In this document: piece by piece, positions 1-11,378 of the stretch
How positions within the stretch are numbered: position 1 is the first letter of the stretch
Layout of the letters: each line of letters opens with the position of its first letter
NCBI GenBank assembly: GCA_900618795.1
Contig: UYJD01000010.1
Location: 391,073-455,072, forward strand
Reading direction: 5' to 3'
DNA from: Cyanodermella asteris
Taxonomy: Eukaryota; Ascomycota; Lecanoromycetes; Ostropales; Stictidaceae
Length of the DNA: 64,000 bases
Position numbers and translations under genes: made by a program
Notes under the pieces: generated by a model
Database searches by the model: none
Seen by the model: the letters and a program-made list of their open reading frames with translations, nothing else
Told to the model about the DNA's origin: nothing

Positions 1-458
1 TCTAGCTGTGCCGAGCCTCAGAAGCATTGACAGTACTGCCCGTAGATCTCTGGAACGCTTCCAGAACCCTACCGTGCAGTTACCTGATCGTGAGATCGTA
101 CAAGCATATACCATCGAGCAGTCTGAGCATACACAACGTCGAGACGATAGTCGGCACCGGAACGTTCTGCTGCGCATCGCTCGAAGAAGAGTCATTGTCG
201 GACGCGAACCGGCTCGGGAATCCCTCTTCATTCTCAACTTACCGCCATTCCGCAGCGAAGTGCCACTTCACGGCGACACTGTCAACACAGCGTCAAATCA
301 TCACTTCGCGACGCACCAACGCCGGGAGCATTAATCAGCGACGCGAAAAACGCTCTCAGGCGCAAAAAGAGCACATCGGCCCTCAAATATACCTCTTCAG
401 GACAAAGAGGACAGGGCTCAAAGCAACGTTTTCAAGCAAAGAATCACACGCCATTGTC
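1..458 (+). promoter_or_regulatory. Upstream region of the HMG-box gene
   Basis: No gene is supported here. Reading frames are open on the + strand, but they run into the HMG-box gene and carry no recognisable domain before its ATG at 459. An ACGCGAAA element at 341-348 resembles the MCB/E2F-like site bound by MBF-type factors. That it works as one is inference. Confidence 0.4.
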
Positions 459-1840
459 ATGGCGAATTCACCTTACGCCCAGTCAGGACATGGTTCTCGT
501 TATGGCTCGCCCGCCTCCAGCCAGTGGGGAGAGATGTACCATGGCCAGCCGGCGCAGATGATCCAATACGTAAGTGATGTTTCCCGTGCGAAGACATGAG
601 ACGAGGCTGACAAAGGCAGGGCCCTTACGGCAGTCCAATTCCCGTACACGCGCAGCCGCATCACTATGGCTCGCCACCATACTCGCACTCGCAAGATGAC
701 GGACCCACAAATCGCAAAGGACGTGGTCGAGCCACTAAGCGCAAGAACAAACCGGCTTCGGAGAAGGCGACGGTTCCCGAGCTCGAGAAGCCCCTGTCAG
801 AGCTCACCAGAGATCTGACGGTGCCAGTGCGGGACATGGAAGCCTGGGTGAACAGATCCGTGGAGACAAGAGAAGCTGAAACAGAGAAGCGGAATGGTCA
901 GATTGCAAGACCCATGAACAGCTTCATGCTATACCGCAGTGCATATGCCGAGCGCACAAAGTTCTGGTGCGCCCAGAACAACCACCAGATCGTCAGTGCC
1001 GTCTCGGGAAAGTCATGGCCCAAGGAAACTGCAGAGATTCGCGAATTTTACAACGATCTGGCAAAGCTCGAAAGGGATAACCACCAGAAGGCATTCCCGG
1101 GATATAAATTCTCGCCGAGCAAGACCAACGCGGCCGGCCAGCGCAAGCGCAAGGAAGTCGACGAAGATGATGATGTTCTCCTGACTGAAAGTGTTGATGG
1201 CGAGTACCGTCCATCCGGCACCAGGAGCCGCCCTCGCGCGTCCAATCGAAGTGTCACGCCGGATCTGGGTGGGTATGGTGATTATCGATACACCAGTGCA
1301 CCTGGTCCGATGCCATATCGCTTGCAGACTGGTGCAGAAGCCTTGAACATGTCGCATTTCAACTCCTCAAATCCTGGAAAGATGGCTCCGGAGCCTCTCG
1401 CACATGGCTATGACCACTACTATGAGATGCAGCAGTATCCTGGAGGGCAGCTGAATGGTGTTTCAATTCAAGATATTCGATATGTTCAGCAGCCGCACCC
1501 AATGATGACACAGCACCAGTCGGTGGTGGGACTGCCGGGAGGCGCTCACGCTGAGCTGCTCGAAGACCAGGAGTGGGTTGGTCAATCCATGGGCGACCAT
1601 AGCATCGATCCACTCTTGATGGGAGACTATGATCATGCTTTCCTTTCGCAAGCGCACATGGACCATGCTGATGCATTTAACGAGAGGAGTTTCCGGGACC
1701 TAGAAGGTGACCTTGCAGGTGTGCGCTATGGAGGGCCACCGAGTGCTGGAGCCAACGGCATGATGCACTTTGGAGGAGACGTCAAGCCAGCCGAGACGGA
1801 GCAGGAGGAGTTCGAGCGCATCATGAACGGCAAGAGCTGA
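459..1840 (+). CDS. HMG-box transcription factor, Fmf-1/Ste11-like
   Basis: Two exons, 459-569 and 620-1840, separated by a 50-nt intron (GTAAGT donor, CAG acceptor, phase 0), give 443 aa. A MATA-type HMG box lies at about residues 128-200, with the RPMNSFMLYR start, an NNHQ segment, a SWP segment and a GYKFSPSK end. This spacing is typical of the Fmf-1/Ste11 group of sexual-development regulators, not of the MAT1-2 protein itself. A lysine/arginine patch (GRGRATKRKNK) precedes the box and may be a nuclear localisation signal or AT-hook-like. The C-terminal half is Gly/Met/His/Gln-rich and probably disordered. The expected role is DNA binding in the nucleus, controlling mating or pheromone-response genes. 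The ATG at 459 was chosen because the upstream frame shows no domain. The HMG box is certain; orthology to Fmf-1 comes from remembered similarity. Confidence 0.85.
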
Positions 1841-2398
1841 AATGAGTGTCTGGTGGCCGATGGTTGTTTCTTTGTTGAATCAAGCAAGGGAGATGCTGAG
1901 GTATGAGTGGCACCACAGTAAGGTGTCACGCTGCCATTCCATGCGCGCATTGTCTGGAGTTTTCGCTTTCTTTGATGACCTTCGATGTCTAGCATAGCCA
2001 GCAGTACTGTACTTGAGGATTGGATACGAGGAGGAATATATCTCTATATTAAGCAAAGCCGCTCAGTAGCCCATGGAGGCACAAATAACAATCTTGTGGA
2101 ACATGATCAGCCGGGATGCTGCATCGATGGCCGCGCAAACAATAGATTGTGACCATGCAGGTATCCGTGCTGGCCAGTCGCGAATAGGAGACACAAGCAA
2201 AATTTGACAGAGCAATGGTCGAGAGATTCGAGAAGGAGTGTCGTTGTTTGCCGGCCTTGGCACTCAAAATCCCGATGCGCCTTCCGCACAGACAAGCGCG
2301 AATCTGACGCGCTCAGGCCCGCTAGCTCACAGCGCGATCATGAACTTCGAACTCTCACCCTTGGTGACCTCGAATGCAAGCAATGATATGACACGATA
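1841..2398. other. Intergenic, HMG-box gene to psf1
   Basis: This stretch holds the 3' UTR of the HMG-box gene and the psf1 promoter. No coding region is supported; short frames on both strands lack family resemblance. Confidence 0.6.
2307..2312 (+). promoter_or_regulatory. MCB-like ACGCGC element before psf1
   Basis: An ACGCGC hexamer lies 92 bp upstream of the psf1 ATG, beside a second GCGCG run. Replication genes are classic MBF targets through ACGCGT-like sites, so this is a plausible cell-cycle element. Only the hexamer itself is observed. Confidence 0.3.
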
Positions 2399-3204
2399 AT
2401 GTACGGCGAGTTGGGCCTGAAACTCGTACGATCCCCAAATATACCAAATTAGGCTCGATCAGTCACTCATCAATTCAGGTTCACCATGCCAAACGTACGC
2501 AGGGCCTACCCCACCTCCCACCTTACCAGCCAGAGATGGTCCGGGAGGTGACCAGGGAGGTCCGCCAACTTCACAAGGACACCGAAATCATCCTGGCTCC
2601 TTTCGATGGCACTTTCAACCCGGCCGAGGATCCCCCCGCCGCCGTCTCTCTGCTGGTCGACCATCTCTGTATGAGGCGAAACAAGCGCTGTCTCCTAGCC
2701 TATCACAAGACGCGGACCGACAAGCTCGAGGAGATGTGTTGGAAGGGACAGGATGTGCTCGAGTTGGCCGGCGGAGAAGCCGGCGGGGATTCGCAGGCTT
2801 CGGCGCAGGGAACCGTCAGTGCCGAGGATGGAACGAAGAGCAGTCTCAGTCCGGAGGAGGAGGAGTATGCTCGGCGATTCGAGGACTTGCTTGGAGTTGT
2901 CAAGGGTCAGTGGGCAGATATCGACCTGGCGGGAAGCATGGAGCCTCCGCGAGACCTCTTCATTGGTGATTAGATTTGCTTGTCAAGGTAGGGACCTGAT
3001 GGCTGACAAAGTATCACAGACGTTCGCGTACTGAAAGACGCGGGAGAGATACAAACAGAATATGGGTAAGGTCTCTACAAGTGCCTGTCAGAAATTTGCT
3101 AACGAAGCAGTCAAATCATGTTGACCAAGAACAGCCAATTTTACGTGAGACAAGGCGACGTTGAAGGCTTGATAGCGCAAGGGTTTTTACAGAAATTGAG
3201 TTGA
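2399..3204 (+). CDS. psf1: GINS complex subunit Psf1
   Basis: Four exons, 2399-2425, 2479-2965, 3020-3065 and 3111-3204, with three introns of 53, 54 and 45 nt, give 217 aa, close to the family's usual 200-215. The MYGELG start, the MVREVTREVRQL helix and the RRNKRCLLAYH segment are diagnostic of Psf1. The last exon encodes the C-terminal LTKNSQFYVRQGDVEGLI beta-domain. Psf1 joins Psf2, Psf3 and Sld5 in the GINS tetramer, part of the CMG helicase at replication forks. A Gly/Ser/Glu-rich insertion lies between the helical core and the conserved RDLF segment. The 9-codon first exon and the split C-terminus would be missed by simple ORF calling: the long exon alone ends in a false stop inside intron 2. 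Confidence 0.95.
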
Positions 3205-3853
3205 GACCTGAATTCATATCCTCAATTTCGTCGCGTGAACGGGGTCGGACTACCTCGCAAAGCTATTTCCGTGACGGCCGTATTGTAAGATCGCAACAAG
3301 AAAAATGCATTGAGCCATCCACATGAAAACTCCTCTAGGCATGTTGGACTGTGTCAACGGTCTTACCTGCCTAGGTAGGTAGGCGGCCAAGTGTTTCCGC
3401 AAAGACTCCTGTCAACCCTCCTCGCGGGCAAACTTGCAGCCGACGAGTCGAACATCCCACCATTCATCATCCCTGCAGACTTCTTCCATCTTCTATACTA
3501 GATGCGACTGCATGTGATGGCTTGACAATTAACATGTGAGTCGTAAATCTGCAAGTCGAGTTTTAATTGGGGCTGAAAGCACCGCATAAACGGTGCTAGT
3601 CATGGCTACGAGCTCGCAGGAACAACTGAAGCTCTCCTGAGATGCACGTCATGCTCTCGTCTTCAGCTTCCGTGCTCCACCAGGCGCCCCTGCTTGAAGT
3701 GCAGGGATCACAGCCTACTTGTGCTGCTGCGTCAGACGCAGCGCGAATATGCTTGCCCAATGCGTCGTGCTTTGTCCACCTTATCTGCTCTTGTTGTGGT
3801 CTCATCGAGTGTGGCCGTCCAAATCTTGAGACTTTCTCAGTCAGTCACCCGAG
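3205..3853. other. Intergenic, psf1 to ach1
   Basis: No gene is supported. The stretch probably carries the psf1 terminator and the ach1 promoter. Frames here of up to about 76 codons show no recognisable family. Confidence 0.6.
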
Positions 3854-5667
3854 ATGGCTTCAGCTCTCTTGAAGAGCCGTGTCAAGCGCGCAAGCTATCT
3901 CAACAAAGTCGCCAAGGCTGAGGATCTGATCGATTTGTTCCCTCATGGCGCGTATGTCGGATGGTCGGGATTCACCGGAGTGGGATATCCGAAGTGAGCT
4001 CAACCCTCTATCTTTTATTGTTTCGTGCTACGTTCTTGTCAACATGTTTGCTCTACGCCCTACACTCATGCTTGTGAGACTGGTTGTTGCAGCAAAGATT
4101 CCCCTATGCGTGGTGTGTAGATTGGCACTATGTCCAGCCCTAATGAACTCGCGACAGAAAGATTCCAGCTGCTCTCTCCGACCACGTCGAAAAGAATAAC
4201 CTGCAGGGCAAGCTGAAGTACAACCTCTTCGTCGGTGCGAGCTCGGGCTCCGAAACCGAGAACCGATGGGCCCGCAACAATATGATCGAACGTCGCAGTC
4301 CCCACCAAGTGGGTAAGGAGATTGCAAAGGGCATCAACAACGGCAACATCAAATTCTTCGACAAGCATCTGAGCATGTTCCCGGTCGACCTCATGTATGG
4401 CTTCTACACGAAGGAGAAAGCCAACAACCGACTCGACGTAGCTGTCATCGAGGCGAGTGCCATCACTGAAGATGGTGGTATCATTCCTGGTGCCAGTGTG
4501 GGTGCATCGCCGGAGATTGTTCAGATGGCTGACAAGATCGTCATCGAGGTCAACACGGCAGCACCTTCGCTTGAAGGTCTTCATGATATCACGATGACAG
4601 ACCTACCGCCTCGTCGAAAGCCCTACCTCATCATGTCACCTGAAGACCGTATCGGCACCCCACACATACCTGTAGACCCGGAAAGAGTTGTTGCTATTGT
4701 AGAGTCGGACTACGCGGATCAGACCAATGACAATGCCCCCGAGGTAAAGATAGAAGGCCACGTCGAGATACTAAAGAGTGCTGACAAGTGCAAGGACGAC
4801 ACCTCTCGCGCAATTGCCGGCCACCTCATCGAGTTCCTCAAACACGAAGTGTCCAAAGGGCGTCTCCCGAAGAATTTACTGCCCTTACAGTCCGGCATCG
4901 GTAACATCGCAAACGCTGTAATTGGTGGTCTCGCATCCGGAGGTGCCGACTTCAAGAACCTCAAGGTCTGGACCGAAGTTCTCCAAGACTCCTTCCTCGA
5001 TCTCTTCGATTCGGGGAATCTTGACTTCGCCACCGCAACATCGATCCGATTTTCTCCGGGGGGCTTCCAACGTTTCTATCGTGATTATGAGAAGCTGAAG
5101 CCCAAGCTCTTGCTCCGGAGCCAGCAGGTATCAAATTCGCCGGAAATCATCCGTCGCTTGGGGGTCATTGGGATGAACACGCCTGTCGAGGTGGATATTT
5201 ATGCACATGCGAACTCGACGTGCGTGATGGGATCCCGGATGCTGAATGGTCTCGGCGGGAGCGCAGACTTTTTGAGATCAGCCAAGTATTCCATTATGCA
5301 CACGCCGTCGACGAGGCCGAGCAAGACAGACCCTACGGGGGTATCGTGTATTGTGCCAATGTGCACGCACGTGGATCAAACGGAGCACGACTTGGACGTC
5401 GTGGTCACGGAGCAGGGTTTTGCTGATGTTCGTGGGCTCTCACCCCGAGAACGCGCCAGAGTGATCATTGCCAAGTGCTCGCACCCGGACTACAGACCAA
5501 TTCTGGAGGACTACTTTGACAGAGCGGAGTTTGAGTGTTTGAGGAAGGGGATGGGGCATGAGCCGCATTTGCTGTTCAACAGTTTCGATATGCACCGGCA
5601 TTTACAGGAAGTGGGGACGATGAAGCTGCCGTCGTGGGATCATTATAACAAGGCCAAGGGAATGTGA
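3854..5667 (+). CDS. ach1: Acetyl-CoA hydrolase / CoA-transferase Ach1
   Basis: Exons 3854-3993 and 4158-5667, joined over a 164-nt intron (phase 2), encode 549 aa. The protein matches the acetyl-CoA hydrolase/transferase family end to end: [12 protein letters not shown] near the N-terminus, the [19 protein letters not shown] segment and the [17 protein letters not shown] signature near the C-terminus. Fungal Ach1 is mitochondrial and moves CoA between succinyl-CoA or propionyl-CoA and acetate; it supports acetate and propionate handling. The basic N-terminus ([15 protein letters not shown]) fits a mitochondrial targeting region. The intron is longer than most here and contains a second CAG followed by a sequence like the true exon 2 start, perhaps a small local duplication. 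Function is secure by homology; the intron rests on frame and conservation. Confidence 0.95.
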
Positions 5668-6117
5668 AGGAAGCGGATGCACGGGCAACTGGAGGACAAC
5701 AAAATAACGGAATCTTATGCGATGTCGAATTCCCTAAGATCTTACCGGCCGCCGTGCCAGTTTCGTGTATAATTATGAGCCACTTCAAGAGTATTGAAGA
5801 TGCGGCAATTGCATTTTGGGGTTGGTTGACTCGGCAGCTGACGCTGATCTAATTTAGTCACGTGTTGGTGACGGAGTCTCTGCCGAACACCATCATGGCG
5901 CTGCTGGGCGCCGTCAAGTGCACATTCAGCGACACACCACTCTTCCCGCTTCGAAGACAAGCGATCACTCTTCGTTGGCCTGCGGTATCGTTCTGTGATC
6001 GCTCTGCGCAGCATATACAAGCTTACACGCTCCCTATATTGCCCCACGAGCCCAGATACTCCTTCGCAGCAGACAGAACGTCCTTCCGAAACGCCCCAGA
6101 GGCTCCCGCACTCTACC
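5668..6117. other. Intergenic, ach1 to rxt2
   Basis: This is the ach1 3' region and the rxt2 promoter. I see no coding region of its own. Confidence 0.6.
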
Positions 6118-7814
6118 ATGCCTGTCAGAAGTCATGAGCGTCTGAAGGTGCCGGACATAATCGCTGGCATCAATGGCAAACTAAGAGAAAGTCGTGAGTC
6201 GATCCCAGAGTCAGAGACTGCACGGTGCCAGAACGGCCTGAGACTTGGTACACTCTTTTCTGGGCGATTGTGCTGACGAGCCGACTACACAGACGCGGAG
6301 ATTGAGTTCGACAGCGGGCCGGCTTTGACGACAAACAGAGGCAATAAGCTCAAGAGGAAGGCAACTACGGCGCACGAGGGACGGCTTGGAGGGCAAGGAC
6401 CATACAAGAAGGTGCGAGGGCCCGTTTTTGCCAGCTTCGCTGTGAATTTTGACTGACTTTGGTTTGCCAATTTGCAGCGAATGACCCATGCTGGCTTTGA
6501 CAGAAACATCCTCCACCGCAAACCTCTCCGCTACGATGAAAATGGCGATCTACTCGATTCAGACGAGGAGGACGAAGAGGCAGATGCCGATGCGGCGGCG
6601 AGGGATCCTTACAATGGGGTCGATGTACAGGGCATGTCTTCTTGAGCCCAATCTCCAGCTCTAACTAACCATGTTCTTCAGCCCTTCTTATGCCACTGAC
6701 GGACGCATCGGACCTTTGGCAACACCCAGGCATGTCAACTGCTCTTACGAACGAAGCCTTGACAGATATGGTTATACGGACACGAGAAATGCTGCGAAAG
6801 GAACGAAAGACCCTGTCGATGATGAAAGAGTTGGCAACTAAATTGCGGGGCGACCACATTCGAGCGCCATGCCATATGGTCATCGCGAATAGTGACATGG
6901 ATTTGTTCAGCGCCGATGGTATTCTGAGAGGTCTGCCCGAGATAGATGGGCTGGGAGCCAACGACCGAACGCCAGAGCCCGCAATCGCGGTCAACGTTGT
7001 GGCAGCTGACGAAGCAAAAACAAACGGCAAGGATGAGGAAGGCACACAGGCCGAAGACGTCAGCATGGTCGAAGGCGACGCAGAACCACCAGCGACTGTC
7101 AACGGAGTGGCAGGTGCACTAACCAGTACAATAGAAGCACCGCCTACAGGGTCCCCTCGAGACGGTGAAGAAGGGACAGAGTCCGGCGCGGGAAACCAGC
7201 AGAATGGGCCGCAGGCAGCCAATGGACATGAATCAGCAGCAGATAGCGGTCCTGGTGGTGGAAACATCCCGCAGGTCGACGGTGGCGCGTCACCAGATGG
7301 ACAGAATGGCGAGGACGATGGTATTTCGGGCGAAGCGCCAGCACCGCGCATGGTGACACGAGGTGCTGCAGCCGCAGCTAATGGCACGAGCCACGAGCAC
7401 GATCCGGACAAACCTCGATCACTGTCACCACCGACGTCTCTCCCTGCCATCCATCCCACCTTCATCCCGCCAATTGCGACCATACCAGATCGAGATATTG
7501 GCCTGCCGCCGTGGGAAGCCGAAGAAACGCGCAAGCTTGCCAATGTGTTTGTGCAGAAGCAGGAAGAGGTGGTTCGTGGCGTGGACAAGCTTTACAGCAT
7601 GTTCCTCAAGGCCGAGAAAATGCGCAAGACGATATACTGGTGGTCCCGAGCGGAGGCTCACAAAGGCGAGATGAGTGACGGAGAGGAGTGGGTGGACCAA
7701 GATGAATGGAGCCTAGACGCTCCATTGCGCAAGGGCGCTGCCGAAGGAGAGGAGGAGGGCCGAGAAGAAGAACGAAAAGGCAAAGGTCGCAGAACAAGAG
7801 CCGTGGAAAAATGA
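6118..7814 (+). CDS. rxt2: Rxt2-like subunit of the Rpd3L histone deacetylase complex
   Basis: Four exons, 6118-6193, 6293-6411, 6478-6631 and 6682-7814, give 493 aa. The N-terminal about 190 residues match the Rxt2 N-terminal domain: a TNRGNKLKRKA basic segment, an RPLxYDENGDLLDSDEED acidic stretch, DPYNGV, then PLTDASDLWQHP and the helical LRKERKTLSMMKELATKLRGDH block. Rxt2 is a subunit of the Rpd3L/Sin3-type nuclear deacetylase. The third intron appears to start with GC (GCATGT at 6632) and end in CAG at 6681; only this choice joins the conserved blocks in frame. The middle is Gly/Ala/Pro/Asp-rich and probably disordered. The C-terminus holds a helical region and an acidic-then-basic Glu/Arg tail. 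A long open frame on the opposite strand is a shadow of the biased composition. Confidence 0.85.
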
Positions 7815-8846
7815 TTGAGCCCACGGGGAAGGAGAACCTTGCCTGATGACTGCCTGACTCTCCAAGAGACGATTTTTACGCAAATATTGATACCCAGCGG
7901 CAAGATATGCATAGCTGCTTTCTGGATACGAATTGAGCTTGGGTTGGACGAGTCCATGTTGCAGAGCTCAGAACTTATGACCTGATAAAGGCGCGATTTG
8001 CTAGCTGAATGCTGTTCTCATTTGCAATTGTCTGATACTCAGCGCGATTGCTTTTGCAAAGACAAATTCAAGCAATTTCAGCATTTGGTAGCGTAAAGTC
8101 GTTGATGCTTGTCAAGCTTGCAATCATAGATACGGGGCAACGATCTGACGAATCACCGATCAAGTCTTCAATGAGCTTCCAGAAGTATAGAATCAAATAA
8201 CGGTGGGATGCCCATAGGCTAGCTTTCCGAGACCAGTGCAACATGCAGAACTGCTGCGGCTCTGCTCTTTCTGCCACCGTCACTGTTTCACCTGGCTTGT
8301 CTCAGCGCTCCGATTGGTCGTGTTACGCCGCAGCCAGAATCTTGGCCGTCAACTCCGCCATCCGGATGCCGACCACCTTGCAACCTAAACCTCACCCTGT
8401 GAAACACCTTTCCGCCGCTGCGGCTTCTTCACGCCCACGGTCGGTCATCTGCACGACATGGAAATGGTCCCAGCTGTCGGTTACGGGCCACTGTCATGCT
8501 TTGATAGGACAATATTCCTTCCAGGCCTACCACGCCGCAGTCGCAACAACTTTCATCCTCCAAGGTACGATGCCCGTGGCGCACGAGTTTGGAGACGTAT
8601 ATATCCGTTTGGCCTTGTTGTGTGCGTCTTCACTTTGAATTCTTTCGTCTTGTTTCTTTCATTCCTTCTTTAGGTCGTTCACTCTTTTTCAACAATTTCT
8701 GCTTCTTCAGCTGTATTCTTCGATTATATTTAGAGTTGATCTCTACCACATTCGTTCCATTCCACAAGCCGGTCTTTACCATAAATCACAATCAGAAGTC
8801 ATCCATCAAACTTTCCACCTCACAAATCCCCATCGAGTCTATCAAA
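7815..8846. promoter_or_regulatory. Intergenic with a TATA-containing promoter
   Basis: No gene is supported. A TATATAT box at 8598-8604, followed by a T/C-rich leader of about 200 nt and an ATCAAAATGG start context, suggests an inducible core promoter and 5' UTR for the secreted-protein gene at 8847. Confidence 0.45.
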
Positions 8847-9407
8847 ATGGTTGCCCTCACTCAATTCACCGTCCTCCTCGGCGCCTTGGCCTCCCTCTCC
8901 TCCGCCGCGCCCGCCGCAACCTCCACCAGCGCCCCAACCCCAACCCCAACCCCAACCAGCGTCTCGACCTACGGCGGTCCCACCGCGCTCGCAATGCAAA
9001 TCTTCGTCCACCACGTCACCAACGCCTCCGCCGGCAAGCTCTGCGCCTCCGACGCCGACTGCAAAGCTGCCCTCCAAAAGCTCGACGACAAACGCCAGGC
9101 CCTCGCCAAGAGCACCGCCGCCCAGAACCAGAACGAAAAGCGCAAGCTCAGCCCCCTGAGCTTGGTTGGCGGTCCGTGGAGTCTGGCGTACAGTCTGGCC
9201 ATGAGCACCGACGAAGGTCAGAAGATCCACGGCATGGCGGTTAGCTTTCTGAGGGGAGTGTGCGAGAAGGATGCGACTTGCAAGGAGGCACTTGCGGGCT
9301 ATGACAAGTATGTCAAGCCGGTTACGGACAAGGTGGATCAGGTGGAGAGTGACGCGGAGGATGCTGTGCTTGGAAAAGTCGAGGATGTTGTCAAGGACAT
9401 CTTCTAG
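8847..9407 (+). CDS. Small secreted protein with duplicated Cys motif
   Basis: An intronless 186-aa protein with a clear signal peptide (MVALTQFTVLLGALASLSSA, cleavage near residue 20). A Thr/Pro repeat linker of about 25 residues follows, probably O-glycosylated. The mature part has four cysteines in two copies of C-x(2)-D-A-x-C-K-x-A-L, one before and one after a central helical region, so the protein looks like an internal duplication. The C-terminus is acidic and helical. I recognise no family. Size, secretion signal and few cysteines fit a small secreted protein, possibly an effector or cell-wall protein. Strong C-ending codon preference and a TATA promoter suggest high, regulated expression. 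The start is fixed by the signal peptide; upstream codons in frame belong to the leader. Confidence 0.8.
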   Translation: MVALTQFTVLLGALASLSSAAPAATSTSAPTPTPTPTSVSTYGGPTALAMQIFVHHVTNASAGKLCASDADCKAALQKLDDKRQALAKSTAAQNQNEKRKLSPLSLVGGPWSLAYSLAMSTDEGQKIHGMAVSFLRGVCEKDATCKEALAGYDKYVKPVTDKVDQVESDAEDAVLGKVEDVVKDIF

Positions 9408-10012
9408 ACGGGCATTTTTCTGTTTCTGAAGGCAGTCGAGTTGGTTTCATGATGATTAGACTGTTTCTTTTGTGGGATGTCAAACTCCGGGATTACCTCT
9501 CTCAATGGATGATTGTGTATATAGTCAAGGATAGCCGAAAAGCAGAAAAGAAGTGAACGAACGAACCGACCATTAGAGTGTAGATACAAAAGGTGCATAT
9601 TGTCCTATAACTCAAAGCGGACATATTGTCGACGGTAGGAATTTCCGCACGCCGATAGATGGCTCTAGTGATGGGCGTTAGAGCAAGGGCGAGTGGCCAA
9701 TGACGCAAGGCGGACCGTGACTTCATCGAGCTGCCCGGTTGAGGTCTCTCATTTGAACTCACACTTCCCTACCTATTTCACACGTACCTTTTCTTTCCAA
9801 ACCTGAAACTGTCAAAACAGCAGTCTCGAGGCATCATGCGCTAATTTAGGCACTAAATCAAGCTTTTGACGGCCTCTGATCACACGGCTCACAACGTCTA
9901 CTACCGCTGACCAGAGCCATGCCGTCCCCCATCGACCTACAAAAATGCTTGCTTCGTTCCTACAATTCTCACAACTCTCCTTAGAGAATCCAGTTCCATA
10001 AAGTCTTTCATC
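9408..10012. other. Intergenic
   Basis: Nothing beyond probable 3' UTR of the secreted-protein gene and upstream sequence of the F-box-like unit. Confidence 0.5.
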
Positions 10013-10840
10013 ATGTCCGATCTATCGCCGCCGGCAGCGAGAGCTGTTGCGCCGGTCTCCGTCGTTCGCAACCGCCTCGACCTCCTCCCTCTCGAAATAG
10101 TGTGTCTGATAATCGACAAGGTCGAGCAGGAAGTCTTCTGGGGCGACTGTCCTCTTCCTTGGATAAGGACGCGCCAGTCGCTGATCCTCTTCGATCCGTC
10201 TCTCGAATATGCGATCAATGTACGGAAATCCAGGCAGTATGCGGCGCGGCGAGAGGCGACGCTGCAGAGACCGCCGCGAAACCCGGTCGCTCAGCTGCAC
10301 ACGTTGAGAGTGATTGGGGAGTATTTTTCGCCGGCGGCAGCATTTCCACACTCGTGAGAGGCTTTGCTCTGCTGTATTCTGTGGACTGCGTCGTTGAATG
10401 TGTGGAAGGACGAGTTACGCTGGTCAATATCGTTAGAGATGACCAGCAGCGGATTACCTGCGTCGGCAGATTACTCGATGATATGGTCTTTCAAACGTCT
10501 GTCGCAAGGCCCCGGGGGCCATTGACGCTTTTGTTGCCTTCCTTACACGACGAGTCTCAGCCCTCACCTTCGACTTGATCACGAGGTGGTTCTCAGCGTT
10601 GCTTCGAGGGAGAAACCACTGGATTACAGATAGATGCTACAAGCCAATCTCCCGCTTCCCAACTGCTGGCTCGATCCCACCGACTTTGAGTTCCGCAACT
10701 GCCGCAATGCTATCCGTGGTCCTTCAAATAGGCGACTCGACCTTGAACACCGCAACCTGCTGACACACATCCGGCCTGCTCACCGCTCCCGTCCCGGAGA
10801 TGGACGACAATACCGGAAACTTTGGACTCCCGGCATATGA
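10013..10840 (+). pseudogene. F-box-like gene remnant or unresolved multi-exon gene
   Basis: The first frame (10013-10357, 114 aa) has NRLDLLPLEIVCLIIDKV near residue 22, which resembles the start of an F-box. Coding-like stretches then appear in other frames: near 10500-10590 (ending in a VSALTFDLITRWF-like segment) and near 10634-10840 (NCWLDPTDFEF). I could not join them with convincing splice sites; the best donor is GTGAGA at about 10359. It is either a decayed F-box gene or one with introns I cannot resolve. Its 3' end overlaps the opposite-strand gene that ends at 10710. Confidence 0.3.
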
Positions 10841-11378
10841 GTACTGACAGATAGCCCATCGGAAAACAGGTCAATTTCCCATTAATGGCCCTTACCATCC
10901 GATTGTCCGTGGTATCGAAACTCACCGATGCAAGCTCGCCATCTCTGGCAGGAAAGATACCTGTGACGCGATTGCCGAGCGCATCCTGGCCCTGGACGAA
11001 GCAGAGGGCCTGCGGGATCTGTTTCAGGCCGAGGGTGTACGCCAGATCGCCCGGGGGTTGGTAGTTGGGACCGAGCGTGTTGGCGCACGAGGTCTCGAGG
11101 GTGGAAAGGGAGATGGTATCCGAGGTCACGTATGGGAGGGAAATACCGGCGGTGACGTGGCAAATGCTGATGCTGCCGTTGTAGGGTCCGCTGCCGGAGT
11201 TGACTCGCAACGTGAACTGGTCGACGACAGCGTAGGACAGGCTCGCGCTAGATATGCGAGCAGCGGCGAGAGTGGGTGCTGTGCTGGCAAACACTTGGAG
11301 AGAAAGATGTCTGCAACGTGGGAAGAGGGGTCGCGTCTCGTTCTGTAGATAGGCTGGAGGTGGTCACGTCAAGAACAT
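10710..11378 (-). CDS. Hypothetical protein, putative secreted
   Basis: On the - strand, an 11-nt first exon (11378-11368) can be spliced across a 57-nt intron (11367-11311, GTGACC to TTGCAG) to a second exon running to 10710, giving about 203 aa. This supplies an ATG (the uninterrupted frame has none upstream) and a hydrophobic N-terminus (MFLTHLSLQVF...) that could be a secretion signal. The body is Ser/Thr/Gly-rich with several cysteines and beta-prone segments. I recognise no family. The last about 50 residues look less coding-like, so a further intron near 10850 is possible. Moderate support only. Confidence 0.45.

Noticed and set aside
6665-7588. A 307-codon open frame on the - strand
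   Set aside because: It lies antisense to the Gly/Ala/Pro-rich part of rxt2; its Ser/Pro-rich product mirrors that composition and has no family features.
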